Source: Larimichthys crocea
Taxonomy: Eukaryota > Chordata > Actinopteri > Sciaenidae
Direction of reading: 5' to 3'
DNA: 64,000 bases
NCBI RefSeq assembly: GCF_000972845.2
Contig: NC_040022.1
Coordinates: 1,585,511-1,649,510, forward strand
Part shown: positions 34,685-46,866 of the stretch, piece by piece
How the letters are laid out: every line of letters begins with the position of its first letter
How positions within the stretch are numbered: the stretch's first letter is position 1
The notes under the pieces: model-generated
Seen by the model: the letters and a program-made list of their open reading frames with translations, nothing else
Database searches by the model: none
Told to the model about the DNA's origin: nothing
Position numbers and translations under genes: made by a program

Positions 34685-35295
34685 CTACTGTAGAAAACAA
34701 TAACACAGTGACGAAGGGAAGGAGACCAGACACAATCTCATCAGACAAGAAAGTCTGTCTGTTTTGTGAGGGTGGACACGCTTTGGAGTTTTGCCATCGA
34801 TTGGAAAAAAGGGCTCACACTGAGAAGATCACCTTTTTAAGGGAGAAGGGAGTGTGCTTTGGCTGTTTGTGTATAGGACACATCAGCAAGGATTGCCGAA
34901 AGCGTCTCTCATGCAAAGTGTGCAGTTTGAAACACCCCACAATGCTTCACATCCACTCAAAGGAAAGGGATCCAGTGACAGAGGGAGAACCAGGCACTGC
35001 AGTGGGCTGTGCTCTGGTATCCAGTGGGCTTACTGGGGCTGGTAATCATGACTGCAAGCTTCCCATAGTGCCAGTACAGATTAAATCAAAGAAAAGTAAT
35101 CACACAGTGGTTACTTATGCCTTCTTGGATCAGGGTAGCACGGCTGTTTTCTGCACAGTTAACCTCATGAACAAGCTCAACCTCGCAGGGAAAAGGACGC
35201 AAATTCTATTACGGACAATGGGTCAAGAGAAGGTTGTTAATAGCACTGTGATTGCAGGACTGGAGGTGGCTGGCTTAGACGGGGACATACTGTGA
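34681..35295 (+). pseudogene. BEL/Pao zinc knuckles and aspartic protease
   Basis: Cys/His knuckles (C-x2-C-x-G-x2-H, and CFGCLCIGHISKDC) are followed by a retropepsin-like segment with the active-site motif FLDQGST. The frame differs from both neighbours and ends at a stop near 35293, where an indel separates it from the RT frame. Confidence 0.8.
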
Positions 35296-35296
35296 T

Positions 35297-36433
35297 TTGC
35301 CCAATACCTACACTCAGGAGTGTATGCCAGTTCATAGAGGAAATATTCCATGCCAAAAGGATCTTCAGAGGTGGCCTCATTTGGGAGATGTTCACTTACC
35401 TGAGATTTACTCCGAAATTGAGCTGCTGATTGGAACAAATGTACCGAAGGCACTGGAACCACTACAGGTCATCCGTAGTGTGGACGAGGGACCCTATGCC
35501 ATTAAGACTATTCTGGGTTGGATTGTTAATGGACCACTAGGAGGAGCCAGTGGTGAAGGAACGGATGTTGTAACTGTTAACAGAATCTCGGTCCTGAACT
35601 TGGAGGAGCTCTGGCAGCAGCAGTTCAGAACAGATTTCCCAGAGTGCGGTCATGATGAACAACCTGGTCAGTCAAGAGATGATCAAAGGTTCATGAAGCT
35701 GGTCCAGGATTCAGCCAGGCTTGTAGATGGCCATTACCAGGTTGCATTGCCTCTGAGGAAACGTTGTGTGAACATGCCGAATAACCGGAAGATTGCAGAG
35801 CAGCGTGCCATAAACCTAAAGAGGAGGTTCAAAAGAGACTCATTTCAACAACAGTACACAGATTTTATGAATGACATGGTCTCCAAGAGATACGCAGAGA
35901 AAGTACCTTCAGGTGAGCTGACACGTAGTGATGGGAGACTGTGGTACATTCCACATCATGGTGTTTATCATCTTCAGAAAGGGAAAATCCGTGTGGTTTT
36001 TGACTGTGCAGCCACTTTCCAGCCGACATCTCTCAATGCTCAACTGCTACAAGGACCGGATCTCACTAGCCCACTGATTGGTGTTATAGCCAGATTCAGG
36101 AAGGAACCAGTGGTGATTATGGCAGACATAGAGTCTATGTTTCACCAAGTAAGGGTGCCAAGGGAAGATGCAGACCTGCTAAGATTTCTCTGGTGGCCTG
36201 GCGGTGATCTCAGCCAAGACTTGGTGGACTTCAGGATGCTGGTACATCTTTTTGGTGCCACTTCCTCACCAAGTTGTGCCAACTTTGCACTGAGGAGATG
36301 TGCTAAGGACAATGAAGATCAGTTCTGTCGGGAGACTATTGAGAAGCTTTTGCACTGCTTCTATGTGGACGACTGTTTGGTGTTGACAGCCAGTGAGGAA
36401 GAAGCAGTGGCGTTTTACCATGACCTGGTTTGA
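35297..36433 (+). pseudogene. BEL/Pao reverse transcriptase
   Basis: RT signatures include GKIRVVFDCAA, LLQGPDLTSPLIGVIARF, IMADIESMFHQVRV and the catalytic box CFYVDDCLV (YVDD). TGA at 36431-36433 interrupts the frame, and the same frame resumes directly with the RT C-terminus. Confidence 0.9.
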
Positions 36434-37669
36434 ATGTGTGGCAAAGGAGGCTTTAAGCTGACAAAATGGATTAGCAACAGGCGTGCAGTGATGGCAGCAA
36501 TTCCAGAAGACCAAAGACCAAAGGGTATTAAGGATTTGGATCTTGACCATGACCTGCTACCTGTGGAGAGAGTGCTTGGAGTGCAATGGTGTCTTCAAGC
36601 CGATGCCTTCAGGTTTAAGATCGTGGTGCAGGACAGGCCTTTGACAAGAAGGGGGATTCTCTCTGTCATCAGTTCAATATACGATCCCTTAGGAATCCTG
36701 AGTCCCATTGTTCTCTCTGCTAAGATCATCTTGCAGGAGTTGTGCAGGCAGCGACTTGGCTGGGATGACCCTATACCACCATCAGCTGCACAGGAATGGA
36801 CAAACTGGTTAAAGGAGCTCCATCAGCTAGAGCACTTCCAGGTTGCTCGGTGCCTAAAGCCCCCAGATTTTGGAGACGTCACTGCAGCGCAATTGCACCA
36901 CTTTACAGACGCAAGCGAAAATGGTTATGGTGCAGTGACCTATCTACTTCTGCAGAATGCACACTCACAGGTGCACAGCAGCTTTGTCATGGGAAAGTCT
37001 AGGGTGTCACCTTTGAAATCTGTATCAATACCTCGCATGGAGCTTACAGCTGCTACCATGGCAAGTCGCTTGGACACATTCTGGAAAAGGGAGTTGCGCA
37101 TGCCATTAACAGAGTCGATGTTTTGGACAGACAGCACCTCTGTACTAAAGTATATTAAGAACGAGACTTCAAGGTTCCGTACCTTTGTTGCCAACAGGGT
37201 CTCAGAAATACTCAAAGTATCGCAGCCATCTCAGTGGAGGTATGTAAACACTTTAAGCAATCCTGCGGATATGGCCTCCAGAGGGCTGAAAGTGGACGTG
37301 TTTCTGAGGAGTGAAACCTGGTTGTCAGGACCTACGTATCTTCTGTATCCTGAGCAGGACTGGCCTGTGAGTCCAGACTGTTTGGACGAGCTTCTGCCAA
37401 GCAACCCTGAAGTCAAGGTCAGTTTTGCAGTGGATGTGGCGCAGACCTTAGAGCATGTGGACGCAACCACTCAGTTGATCCATCATTTTTCCTTTTGGAC
37501 CCGTTTGAGAAGGGCTGTGGCTTGGGTTATCAGGCTGAAGAACTTGTTGCGGTGTCTTAGCCAGAAGAGGAAATTGTCTGACACAGCCTCCACCCAGTCT
37601 GACTCACGGGAACAACAAAGATCTTCCTTGGAGCAGGAAAATGGAATGGTTAAAGACAAACACACATAA
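36434..37669 (+). pseudogene. BEL/Pao RT thumb and RNase H
   Basis: Continues in the RT frame: RGILSVISSIYDPLGILSP is highly typical of Pao-type RT. RNase H follows (HHFTDASENGYGAV; MELTAATMASRL; MFWTDSTSVLKYI), with its acidic active-site residues visible. It ends at TAA 37667-37669, in frame with the integrase that follows. Confidence 0.9.
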
Positions 37670-38286
37670 AATCTGACAATGAGAGGTTTGCTCACGGTTG
37701 ATGAAGTGCTGAATGCTGAAAGGGAAATCGTTAGATTTTGCCAGAAGAAGAGGTTTCCTGATGAACTCTCCAGTTTACAGAGCGGCAGAAACGTGAAGAA
37801 GAGTAGTTGCATCTTCAAGCTCTCACCTGTGCTAGAGGATGGTATCCTGAGGGTTGGTGGACGATTAAGTAGGGCAGCTCTACCTGAAGATGCTAAACAT
37901 CCTGCTATCTTGCCCAAAGAGCTTCACATCTCAGACATTCTCTTAAGGCACATACATCAACAAGTTGGTCATGGAGGACGCAATTACATGTTGTCCAAAT
38001 TGTGCCAGAGGTACTGGATTCCAGGGGTTGGCACAGCCATAAGGAGGATTCTGTCAAAGTGTGTTGTCTGCCGCAGGCTGCAAGCTGCTCCAGGGTGCCA
38101 GCTGATAGCAGATCTCCCAGTTGACAGAGTCTGTCCAGACGAAGCTCCATTCACCAGACTCGGTGTGGACTACTTTGGACCTTATGAGGTCAAGAGCCGG
38201 AGGAGCGTAGTAAAAACATATGGAGTCAAATTCACCTGTTTGGCAATACGAGCTATCCATATCGAAGTGGCTTCTTCTCTGGATAC

Positions 38287-38483
38287 TAGGGATGTAACGA
38301 TGCATCGTGACACGATTAAAATAGGTACAAATGTGTGACGACTCGCATCGGTTGACAGAAAAAATGAATCGTGATTCTTGGCGAATGCGAGAGAAGTAGG
38401 ATATGTTGTTTTTCGTCTTTTTTTTAATTAGAAATAGGTTACGTTGTGGCCGCAGCTTCCGCTGCCGCGTCTGCCTTTCTGTG

Positions 38484-38527
<44 letters not shown>

Positions 38528-39122
38528 CTACACACATGCGCAGTAGTGGTAATCGGCGTCAGGCCTGACTGTACCGTAAATGATACCATAACACAGATCC
38601 TCCAGGAATTCACGATGTTGCGATTTGCAACTTCAACGCAACTTCAGTGAATCCCCGTGAATTCAGGGCGGTGTTGCAATTTTAACCAATCACCGCAACT
38701 TCTCCGCAACTTCCGCGCAGTCTGCCCGGGGGATTAAACTCGGTCAGGGACGGCCGCACGGTGCGGGAGGATCCGTGGGTCCTCTCCCCGGCGCTGGCTG
38801 TTTCCTCGCCGTTTCCCGGGGCCATGGACTCTCATTAAAGGGTTAATGAGCTATCATCTTAATTGTTTTTATTTTCAGTTAGCTCATACTTCAAGCTGAA
38901 AGGTAATGGTCAGATCAGCTGCTGGCAGCCCTAATAAGAACACAAACTGCTTGAGAGTTTCTGTAAAGAGAGATTTTTTTCCTACAAATAAAAAGAATTT
39001 TATTTGGTCATAATTTGTCTGTAGCTCATTTTGATTTTAAAAAAATCGTGAAAAAATCGTATCGTGAACAAAAAATCGTGACTCGAATCGAGTCGTGAGT
39101 TGAGTGTATCGTTACATCCCTA
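38287..39122. mobile_element. Non-autonomous hAT element inside integrase (836 bp)
   Basis: Perfect terminal inverted repeats TAGGGATGTAACGAT and ATCGTTACATCCCTA. It is flanked by the identical 8-bp target duplication CTGGATAC at 38279-38286 and 39123-39130. Removing it restores the integrase reading continuity. It contains a long (CA)n run (about 38487-38525) and no transposase. Confidence 0.95.
38487..38525. repeat. (CA)n microsatellite
   Basis: About 19 CA units within the hAT element. Confidence 0.9.
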
Positions 39123-40110
39123 CTGGATACAGATTCTTTTATCAACGCACTGCGAACGATTCATGGGCATAGGCGACACGTGCGTGGCTCAGTGAGCCAG
39201 GGTCCGGAAGATACTGTTCCTGGATAATGGAACAAACTTATAATTTGGAGGAGAACGTGAGGCTGAGAGAGAGGCCATTGGAGTTGGAATCAATGCTAGA
39301 TCATAGAGGGTTTCTTCTTCAGAAGGAACATAAGTGGGTTTTCATTTCAAAATTCAAACAACCCTCCAGCGTGGATCGACCATGGTGGTGCCTGGGAAAG
39401 GTTGATAGTATCTGCAAGTCGAGTAAGAGCCTTAGAATGGCTATTCTTAAAGTGCAAATCTGGGATGAGGAGGGACTTGCAAAAACACCCATGTCCTTTG
39501 TAAGGTTGAATCCATTTATTAATGGTCGCCCAAATCACTAAGACCCAACACTACAATATCATTAAATCACTACTAAATATTAGACCTGAACCACTAATGA
39601 ATCTGGAAGCTTTAAATCTTGCCGATCATTTTCTCTTTGTTTTGTTTAACTCTCCCGCTCTTCACCTTAGGTGGAATTTCATAATATGACAATGATATCT
39701 ATGCTCACGAGCTGCTGGATTTAGCAAGTCCCTAGTATTATTGTCTGATTTATTCTTGGAAGCGATGGACCAAGGACTATTTACTATACAGTGTGCAGGA
39801 ACGTCAGAAGCATGTGTCAGAAGTGGACTGGTTATCAAGCCCCATACTCTCATGGTAGGGGGCTTACTTTTGTGTTATTGCGGATGCTACTTACGGCACC
39901 ACGAAAACTCAGGGTCATGGTAGCGCGTCAGTCAAATTCCCCTTCCCAGACAGAGCGGAGGATTTGTGCCGCAGGTTGCTGATCACGACCAAGACTAGCT
40001 CTTTGGCAACGGACCATAACCAAAGTCTCTGTCTTCTGCAGAAAGTGGATGCCCCTGAACCGCTCAGTTTCTGCGTGGGATGATTTTCGCTTGTTGGACA
40101 ATTAGACTCC

Positions 40111-40715
40111 ATGAAGCTGTGAGCTTCTGCCGCAACTCAAATAGACTTGGACCTGCGTTCCAGGTAGAAGAGCATTGTTGCTGAACCCATATGATGGACT
40201 ATAAAAAGGACAATTGATCAATGTGATTTCCATGTTTTCTGTTTGTTATTTATACTGTTTTTGTAATTATCACAGTGATAATAATTAGGGGCTGGGTTGA
40301 CTGGTGCCATATGCTGGGATGGATGTTCATCGTTTGGTATCGGGTCTCGCTGTCAGTTTGACACCTTTCACGCATTTTCACAGGGGGTGTGGTTAAGGTG
40401 ATTGAGTGATTAATGAATGGGCATATAGTCACCTGTCACCCGCGGCGGCTGCATGGCGAGGGCGCGGTGAGAGTAGGGAGGGCGTATTTTTTGTTTACTG
40501 ATAATTAAACTGCCAGACTGAGTTTTCTTTGAAACCTCTTGCATTGCCTTGCCTGGATTTTGTCTGTTTTTGCCACGCTGGAAAAATTAAATACGGACAC
40601 AATACGAGAACTACGGCGCGGAGATGAGCTTTGTTGTTTGTTGTCGCGAGTCAGCAGTACCATGCTCCTCACTTAGCCTCTCGGGACTTCGCTTTTCGTT
40701 TGGATTCACACAAAA
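40111..40715. other. Unassigned, possibly BEL/Pao 3' region or LTR
   Basis: Non-coding. It contains ATAAAAAGGACA near 40202 and AAAAATTAAATA near 40583, which could be LTR promoter and poly(A) signals. No matching 5' LTR is available for confirmation. Confidence 0.35.
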
Positions 40716-42537
40716 TAATACTAATAATAATATACATTTTATTTTATAGGCGCCTTTCTGTCAACCGAGGACGGACCCACCTTTTCCATAACTGAGAGTA
40801 GACGCAAATAACAGAAACAACCAAAAAAGAACCCTATCATAATCGTATCAAATTACAAGGAATACAACATTTAAAAATAGGACCAATGGCAATTTGCAAT
40901 CAGATGGAAAAGCTTTTCTAGACAGGTGGCGGTTTAAGTGCAGGACCTTGATTGTGGGAGTTGTGAGTTGAGGTCCTTAGACATTCCTTGGTATGTCATC
41001 GTTATGGATAGGAGTACCAAGTTGTTATTGTGGTTTTCGTTTTTTTCTTTTCTTTTTTTCTTTTTTTTTTTTTATTTTTTTCTTTTTCTTTTTTTTTTTT
41101 TTTTTGTTTTCTGAATAGGGCTCACGGCACCAAAGCATGGGGCGTCCTCAACCTACCAAGGTATGTGATTTGAGGGGCTCCACGCGTTTCTGTCTGTGTT
41201 ATATTCTGTAACTACCATCGAGGACACAACATGTCAACAGCTTTCGTTCCCTAAGAAATAAGAAAATGAACACATGGTATTGTAAGTTTTCATGCATCAC
41301 AATTGCCCAGCACAATTACAAACCTAGCACAACAAAGGAGCATTAAACAATAAGACACGGTTGATACACCGTGCATGGGAGACAATACATAAAATAATAA
41401 ACGTGTTTTCTTTAAAGAGAGACAGATTTGACAATGTGAAGATGCTTAAAAATGAACAATAATAATAGGGAAATAAAATGTTGCTGTGACCAGGTTGTTT
41501 TTCATAGAACAGTTATCTTTTGTTTTGGGTGGTTTTTAATGACAATGTACTAACAAAATCGAAACCCAATAAGGCATTTTTTTTTCTTCTTTCTTTTTTT
41601 TTCTTTCTCTTTTTTTTTTTTTTTGATATTTACACCATTATCTAACAATAGAACTGAGAATTTTATGGAACACGTTAAAATTTGCATGTAATGCACTGGT
41701 GATACAATTTTGAACCTGCTGTTCCTTGTAAACATATTACTTATTTAGTGTAGTAATGCAATATAATTGTCTGTTTAACAATTTAAGTTTTTCTTTTCTT
41801 TTCTTTCTACCCGTGTCACTCTTGCTCTTGTCTTTAACAACATCATTCAGATCTACAGTCTTTCATATCTACAGATATATATTTAACTTATCCGCTTAGT
41901 TATGCCCTTACATGTTCGAATGCTTCATTATGTCAATTCCAAAAAAATGTCCAATCTTCCTTATGCATACCATTTTTTGTTGTATCCAATATTTATCCTA
42001 TGCAGGCATAACTAATCTTATTATAAAAATGAAGATGCTTCGGGTTTCGCTGCATTTGATTTTGAATTATTTGTTACCCGCCGTCCTTGCCTTTTTTTTG
42101 TACTTCTGTTGGACACTTTCTCTGCGCTTGTAAACCACTCAAAACATAATTAGCGACCTTCTTACATTGTGTTTATCAAGACAAAAGGTGCCCAACCATT
42201 AATCAGGAACTTTAGTCTGCTATCCGAAAAAATCAGGATTCATTTACTACATGTGTTCTATGAAAAAGCTGTTATCTCATATTGTTGATACATCGAATTG
42301 TTTACATTTGTCGTGCTTTGTTTCCATTCCCGCCAGACGGAAGGAGATTCTATACCATGCAGATGGGCAAAACAGATTTCTTCTTCACTGGTTGATAGAT
42401 TAAGCGTGACATCGTGCCTTCGTTGATTGATATTACTATCCTTAATCAAAACTGTATGTGATTCTTTTGATATTTATGATACCAACATATTACCGTAAAC
42501 TAAATTATCTTGGTACTACAATACAATTTAAGATTCA
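40716..42537 (+). pseudogene. Degraded copy of mrps34 intron 1, exon 2 and intron 2
   Basis: Collinear with about 24450-25940: ACATTTTATTTTATAGGCGC, the exon 2-like segment (about 41117-41160, GGGGCGTCCTC), GGTATGTGATTT, and down to TACAATACAATTTAAGA just before the gap. It differs by very many small insertions, often of T or of a doubled base, and carries T-rich runs (41036-41105, 41579-41625) absent from the original. The exon is out of frame. Either a decayed partial duplication or an uncorrected long read used to fill a gap; the error spectrum favours the latter. Confidence 0.8.
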
Positions 42538-42637
42538 NNNNNNNNNNNNNNNNNNNNNNNNNNNNNNNNNNNNNNNNNNNNNNNNNNNNNNNNNNNNNNN
42601 NNNNNNNNNNNNNNNNNNNNNNNNNNNNNNNNNNNNN
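42538..42637. other. Assembly gap (100 N)
   Basis: Exactly 100 N, the usual placeholder for a gap of unknown size. The mrps34-like copy ends at its left edge and a broken zinc-finger copy begins at its right edge. Confidence 1.
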
Positions 42638-43222
42638 AAGTTGTTCAACAGCACTGGTGGTCACTTTCAGGTTTACTGGTTCAAAACACGGTCCCTTTCC
42701 TCATCGTAGGAGTCACCACAAAGTATCGCCTCCACCTTCGCAACAACCTCCTCTCCCTCCTGACTGGTCAGAGCTCCTCTGTTCCTCTTTAATCTTGTAG
42801 AGGCTCTGGGCTCCTCTTGGTCCAGACTGGAGGCTCATCTCCGGTTAAGGCTGCTGGTCGTGCGAACTCCCCTCTTCTCCTCACAGACATGTTTGCTGTT
42901 GGAGTCTGGAGGTGCCGAGAGCAAAGGAATATGTACTACTGTGATGGTGAAGAGGAAATGCGACATGCGACTAATTAGTAGCAGTAACGTACCTAGTATC
43001 TAACAACTGTGATTCTAAAATGATTAACTAGTTAAAAGTTTTACTCACCTATCCTGTGTACTTTATTTCAGGTTTCAAACGATATCCAGCCGTTTGCGCT
43101 GACCGATAGATCTCTTCTTCGTACTCGACGATAGTTTTTTGAAAAACTCCAAAATTTCTTCAGCAGCAGCAGTTGTCGCTCGTTGCAAACTTCTCAAACA
43201 GTCAACTGAGACCTGTCGGACG
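42638..43222 (-). pseudogene. Zinc-finger gene copy A1 (exon 1 and start of exon 2), broken
   Basis: Reverse strand. Exon 1 (about 43049-43222), intron and the acidic linker part of exon 2 (about 42638-42925) are recognisable by comparison with the intact genes. Many single-base indels disrupt all frames, and the start-codon region has been altered (GACCTGTCGG where intact copies have GACATTGTCGC). Fingers are missing because the gap intervenes. Could be a pseudogene or low-quality sequence of a real copy. Confidence 0.75.
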
Positions 43223-43440
43223 ACAGATAAAAATTACGGGTCACCGCTACAAAACCGCTTCCACTTTTCATATACGTTCGTGCACAGAGGAACGCTGCAA
43301 CGGCTGGAGGGGTACCCGCGGAGGCACACTGGAAGTTCCGACGGTGGAAGGGCGGAAGCAATATGTGTCCTCTCCAGGTGCCGGTTATTCAGTGGTATGT
43401 TAAGCTTAGGCTAACAGGGAAAATGTTAGAAAGAAGAAGA

Positions 43441-43516
43441 CATCACTATCTATCTATCTATCTATCTATCATATATCTATCTATCTCCTATCTATCTTAT
43501 CTATCTATCTATCTAG
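43441..43516. repeat. (TATC)n microsatellite
   Basis: Interrupted TATC/TCTA tract in the upstream or intergenic part of the cluster. A related TCTA tract lies at 56330-56372. Confidence 0.9.
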
Positions 43517-43861
43517 CTACTTCTAGTAGACCACCAGCTTTTTAGGATACACTATTATTCAATCGAGTGAAGGAAGTAGAATATGATGTGTTATTATGAG
43601 CTCCGTGCCACAATCTTAAAATATAATTTCGTTGAATCCATCTTTGGATTTGCTACATTCAGAACTTAGCAAGAAGTGTTTGGTCCACAGAGCTGTATAT
43701 TAGTGTACTTCCAAAAAAGTACACAAACATTAGACTTTGATTGATTTAATCAATGATTTTACAAGCAGGCTCACTAGCCGGTCATGTACAGTAGAAAATA
43801 TGCAAAAGAACATTCATCAATAGGACTTCTCATGTGGTCATTAAAACGACAGTTATTCACA

Positions 43862-44440
43862 TCAAATCTTGATGAAACTTTTACATGAATATTTAATTTC
43901 AACATGGTCCTCTACCGGAGGTCGTTTATATGATCCCAGGTGTTTCTTATCGAAAATGTGATTTGGAGTACAATTTTCCCAACTGTGTGAAACTTTTCCC
44001 ACGCATTGTGCGAGTACATGGTTTCTTGTCTGTGTGGGAGATCTTATGTGCACTTTCAAATGGCCTTTTGATATAAAAGCTTTCCCATGTTGTACAAATG
44101 AACAGTTTTTCACCTTTGTATTCTCATGTGATTCAGCAAACTATCCCTCGTCTTCAAATGTTTACCACAAATGTCACATTTAAAAGAGAGTTTACCTTTG
44201 TGAGTATTACCATAAATCTCTGACAAGTTAGGATTGTAGACTATGGTTACTGTTTGCTTGTTTATATTTGTTGATGTTTTTGTTCTGACTCTGCACTCTA
44301 GTAGAGTTTCATGTTGTATCCTTTCTGCATCTTGGCTCTTAGCTGCATAAAGTTGTTCAACACAGATGGTGGTCACTTTCAGGTTCTGGTTCAACATGGT
44401 CACATTCCTCATCAGTAGGAGTCACCACAAAGGTATCAGT
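43862..44440 (-). pseudogene. Zinc-finger gene copy A2, 5'-truncated remnant
   Basis: The readable part encodes the linker end (QLYAAKSQDAERIQ, VYNPNLSEIYGN) and a first finger FKCDICGKHLKTRDSLLNH, then shifts frame through finger remnants (GKAFISKGHLKVHIRS). No exon 1 or acidic start is present upstream. The usual 3' flank of the family lies at about 43640-43860. Confidence 0.75.
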
Positions 44441-44639
44441 CTCAAAGTACTACACTTCTAGATGTCTTAAAAATACCTAAATGGGAGAGTAGACTAGAGT
44501 AACCCTAAAAATCTGGAAAGCTATAAACTTTGCCTTTAATCTGTCAAAGTAAATCTCATCAACAGGCAGTATAAGTTACTTGAAAGGTTTTGTATCCATC
44601 ACATATGGATGCAGGCTTCAAAAAGTGGTCTGAATATGG

Positions 44640-45959
44640 ACTGTGTTATGTGTATCAATTCATTCATAATGGAGTATCTTCCTCTCACACATGTTGCGTG
44701 ATGGCCTCACCTGTGTGTTGCTGCATGTTTTTTCAATCGTGCCAGAACAGCAAATCTTTTCCCACAGGTATTGCAAAGGTACGGCCTATCATCAGTATGG
44801 GTGCCTCGAATGTGCACTTTCAAATTACTGCTACTTTGTAAAAGCTTTCCCACATGTCGTACAAATATACGGCTCTCACCTGTGTGAATTTCTTATGCAT
44901 CTCAATGCGACATGTCACTGAATCTTTTCCCGCAGGTGTTGCAAAGGTACGGCCTGTCACCAGTGTGAGCGCATCTAATGGACTTTCAACGGTACCTCTT
45001 GTGCAAAAGCTTTCCCACATGTGTGCAATATACGGTTTACTGTGTGAATTCTGGTGCTCCGTTCGAATGTTTCCATCTTACCAAATCTTTTCCCACGTGT
45101 TGCAAATATACGACTTCTCCATCTGTGTGAACCTTGCATTTATACAATGATGACTGTGCTTAAAGTCTTTACCACAACTGTCACATTTGAAAAAGGTTTT
45201 ACCTTGTGAGTATTACCATCAATCTTCGCACGAGTTAGGGTTGCAGACGATGTTACTGTTACTTTTGTTCATATTGTTGATTGTTTTTGTCTGACTCTGC
45301 ATGTCTAGTAGAGGTTCTTTATGTTTGCCACCTTTCTGCTTTTGTCTCTCTAGTTATGTGAGATTCATGAGAGAAAAGATGGTGGTCACTTTCAGGTTCT
45401 GGGTTCAACAGGTCCCTTTCCTCCTCAGCAGGAGTCACCAACAAAGGTATCAGCCTCACCTTCAGCACAACCTCCTCTCCCTCCTGACTGGGTGCAGAGC
45501 TCCTCCTGTTCCTCTTTAATCTGTAGAGCTCTGGGTCACTCTTGGTCCAGACTGAGCTCCTCTCCTGGTTTACAGAGCTGCTGGTCAGTGGGAAGAACCT
45601 CCTCCTCTTCCTCCTCACGGACATGTTGCTGTTGGAGATCTGGGGGACAGAGCAAAAGGAATATGATACTATGTGATGGTGTGAAGAGGAATTGCAGACA
45701 TGCGACTAAATTAGTAGCAGTAACTTACTGATGTATCTAACAACTGTGATTATAAATGATTAACTAGTAAAAGTTTTCTCAACACTATCCTGTGTAACTT
45801 TATTTCAGGTTTCCAAACGATATCCAGCAGTTTGCGCTGGACGATAGATATCTTCTTGCGTACTCGACGATAGTTTTTTGAAAAACTCCAAATATTTCTT
45901 CAGCAGCAGCAGTTAGTCGCGTCGTTGACAAACGTCTCAAACCCGTCAACTGAAGACAT
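44640..45959 (-). pseudogene. Zinc-finger gene copy A3, full-length but frameshifted
   Basis: Exon 1 (about 45789-45959, start codon 45957-45959), intron, acidic linker (about 45200-45640; [11 protein letters not shown]) and about six finger remnants (44640-45200) are collinear with the intact genes. Repeated one-base indels break the frame in every part, and the splice donor region reads TCTCAACACT instead of ACTCACCT. It lies within the block of poor sequence quality, so it may be an intact gene badly sequenced. Confidence 0.75.
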
Positions 45960-46866
45960 TGTCGCTTAATTACAGATTAATATTAACTGTGTCACCGCTA
46001 CAATACCGTTTCCCTCACTTCAATAACGTCACGTGCACAGAGCTAACGCTGCTAACGCTGTAGTGTTTTACTTCGTGGATGTCCAATGTATTAAGTTCCG
46101 ACGCTGGGATGTGCAGAAGCATATTAAGTTCAGTTTTTTCTTTCTTTCAGTTAATGGATTTATTGAAAATTTAAAAAACAACAACAATAACAAAAAAAAA
46201 AACCATCTATCTGGCCTCATTCCGTCCAGCAGACCAACAAGCGTTTAATGAATATATCTATTTCAAGTTAATTTAGTAGAAGATAGATATATTTTAAAAT
46301 TTTTTATATAGTACTGTATATTAGTAGTACTCAAAAAAGTACAATTTTAGATTTGTAAGATGTATTTTATTAATAATCAATCAGGTACAGTGAGGTAGTG
46401 TACAGTAGGAAATAGCAAAAAGAACATTTAATAGGACTTCTCATGTGGTCATATAAAACTGAAGTTATTCACTCAAATCTGACTTGGAAACTTTACATTA
46501 AAATATTTACATTTCATTTCACTGAAAAGATTTTACATTCAGTGACATAGTGTGTGCACATGTGTATTTCATTCATCTGGTGAACATGTCTCTACAGGAG
46601 TGTGTATACGGATCCTCAGGTGTTTTTAAAAATGTGATTTTAATAAAACTTTTCCCAAACTTCTGCAATTATGTGTCTCCTTACTTCTGAGTTCTTCTGT
46701 TCTAACCACGAACTACTGGCACCCAATCGTCTCCCATATGTTTTACAAATATAAAGCTTCTTGCCTATGACTTAGAGGTTTTGCCAAATATTGCAAAGGT
46801 TTCTCACCAGCGTAAGACTGTAAAGTCACCACTGTGTGAAAGGTCCTATGATTTGCGAGTTAACAG

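Larger units (their letters stand above)
32914..40110 (+). mobile_element. BEL/Pao LTR retrotransposon, defective
   Basis: The domain order gag, zinc knuckles, aspartic protease, RT, RNase H, integrase is that of the BEL/Pao group. The reading frame changes three times (near 33300-33390, 34680 and 35295). In-frame stops occur at 36431-36433 and 37667-37669. The integrase is split by a hAT element (38287-39122), and the part after the split is full of frameshifts. I could not recognise paired LTRs: the left side runs into a gap at 32638, and the right side (40140-40710) has no match near the left edge. The copy is therefore incomplete and cannot encode a full polyprotein as read. Confidence 0.9.
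37679..40110 (+). pseudogene. BEL/Pao integrase, split by hAT and frameshifted
   Basis: 37679-38286 encodes the integrase N-terminus with an HHCC zinc site (HIHQQVGHGG, CVVCRRLQ) and the first catalytic Asp in GVDYFGPYEV. The hAT element (38287-39122) then interrupts it. After 39123 the catalytic-core remainder (DNGTN, GFLLQKEHKWVF, LNPFINGRP) and the C-terminal region are recognisable only by hopping between frames up to about 40110. The split and the indels make it non-functional. Confidence 0.85.

Noticed and set aside
32914..38338. Functional host gene with gag or RNase H domains (domesticated element)
   Set aside because: Three frame changes, two in-frame stops and a hAT insertion in the integrase argue against domestication; it is a defective BEL/Pao copy.
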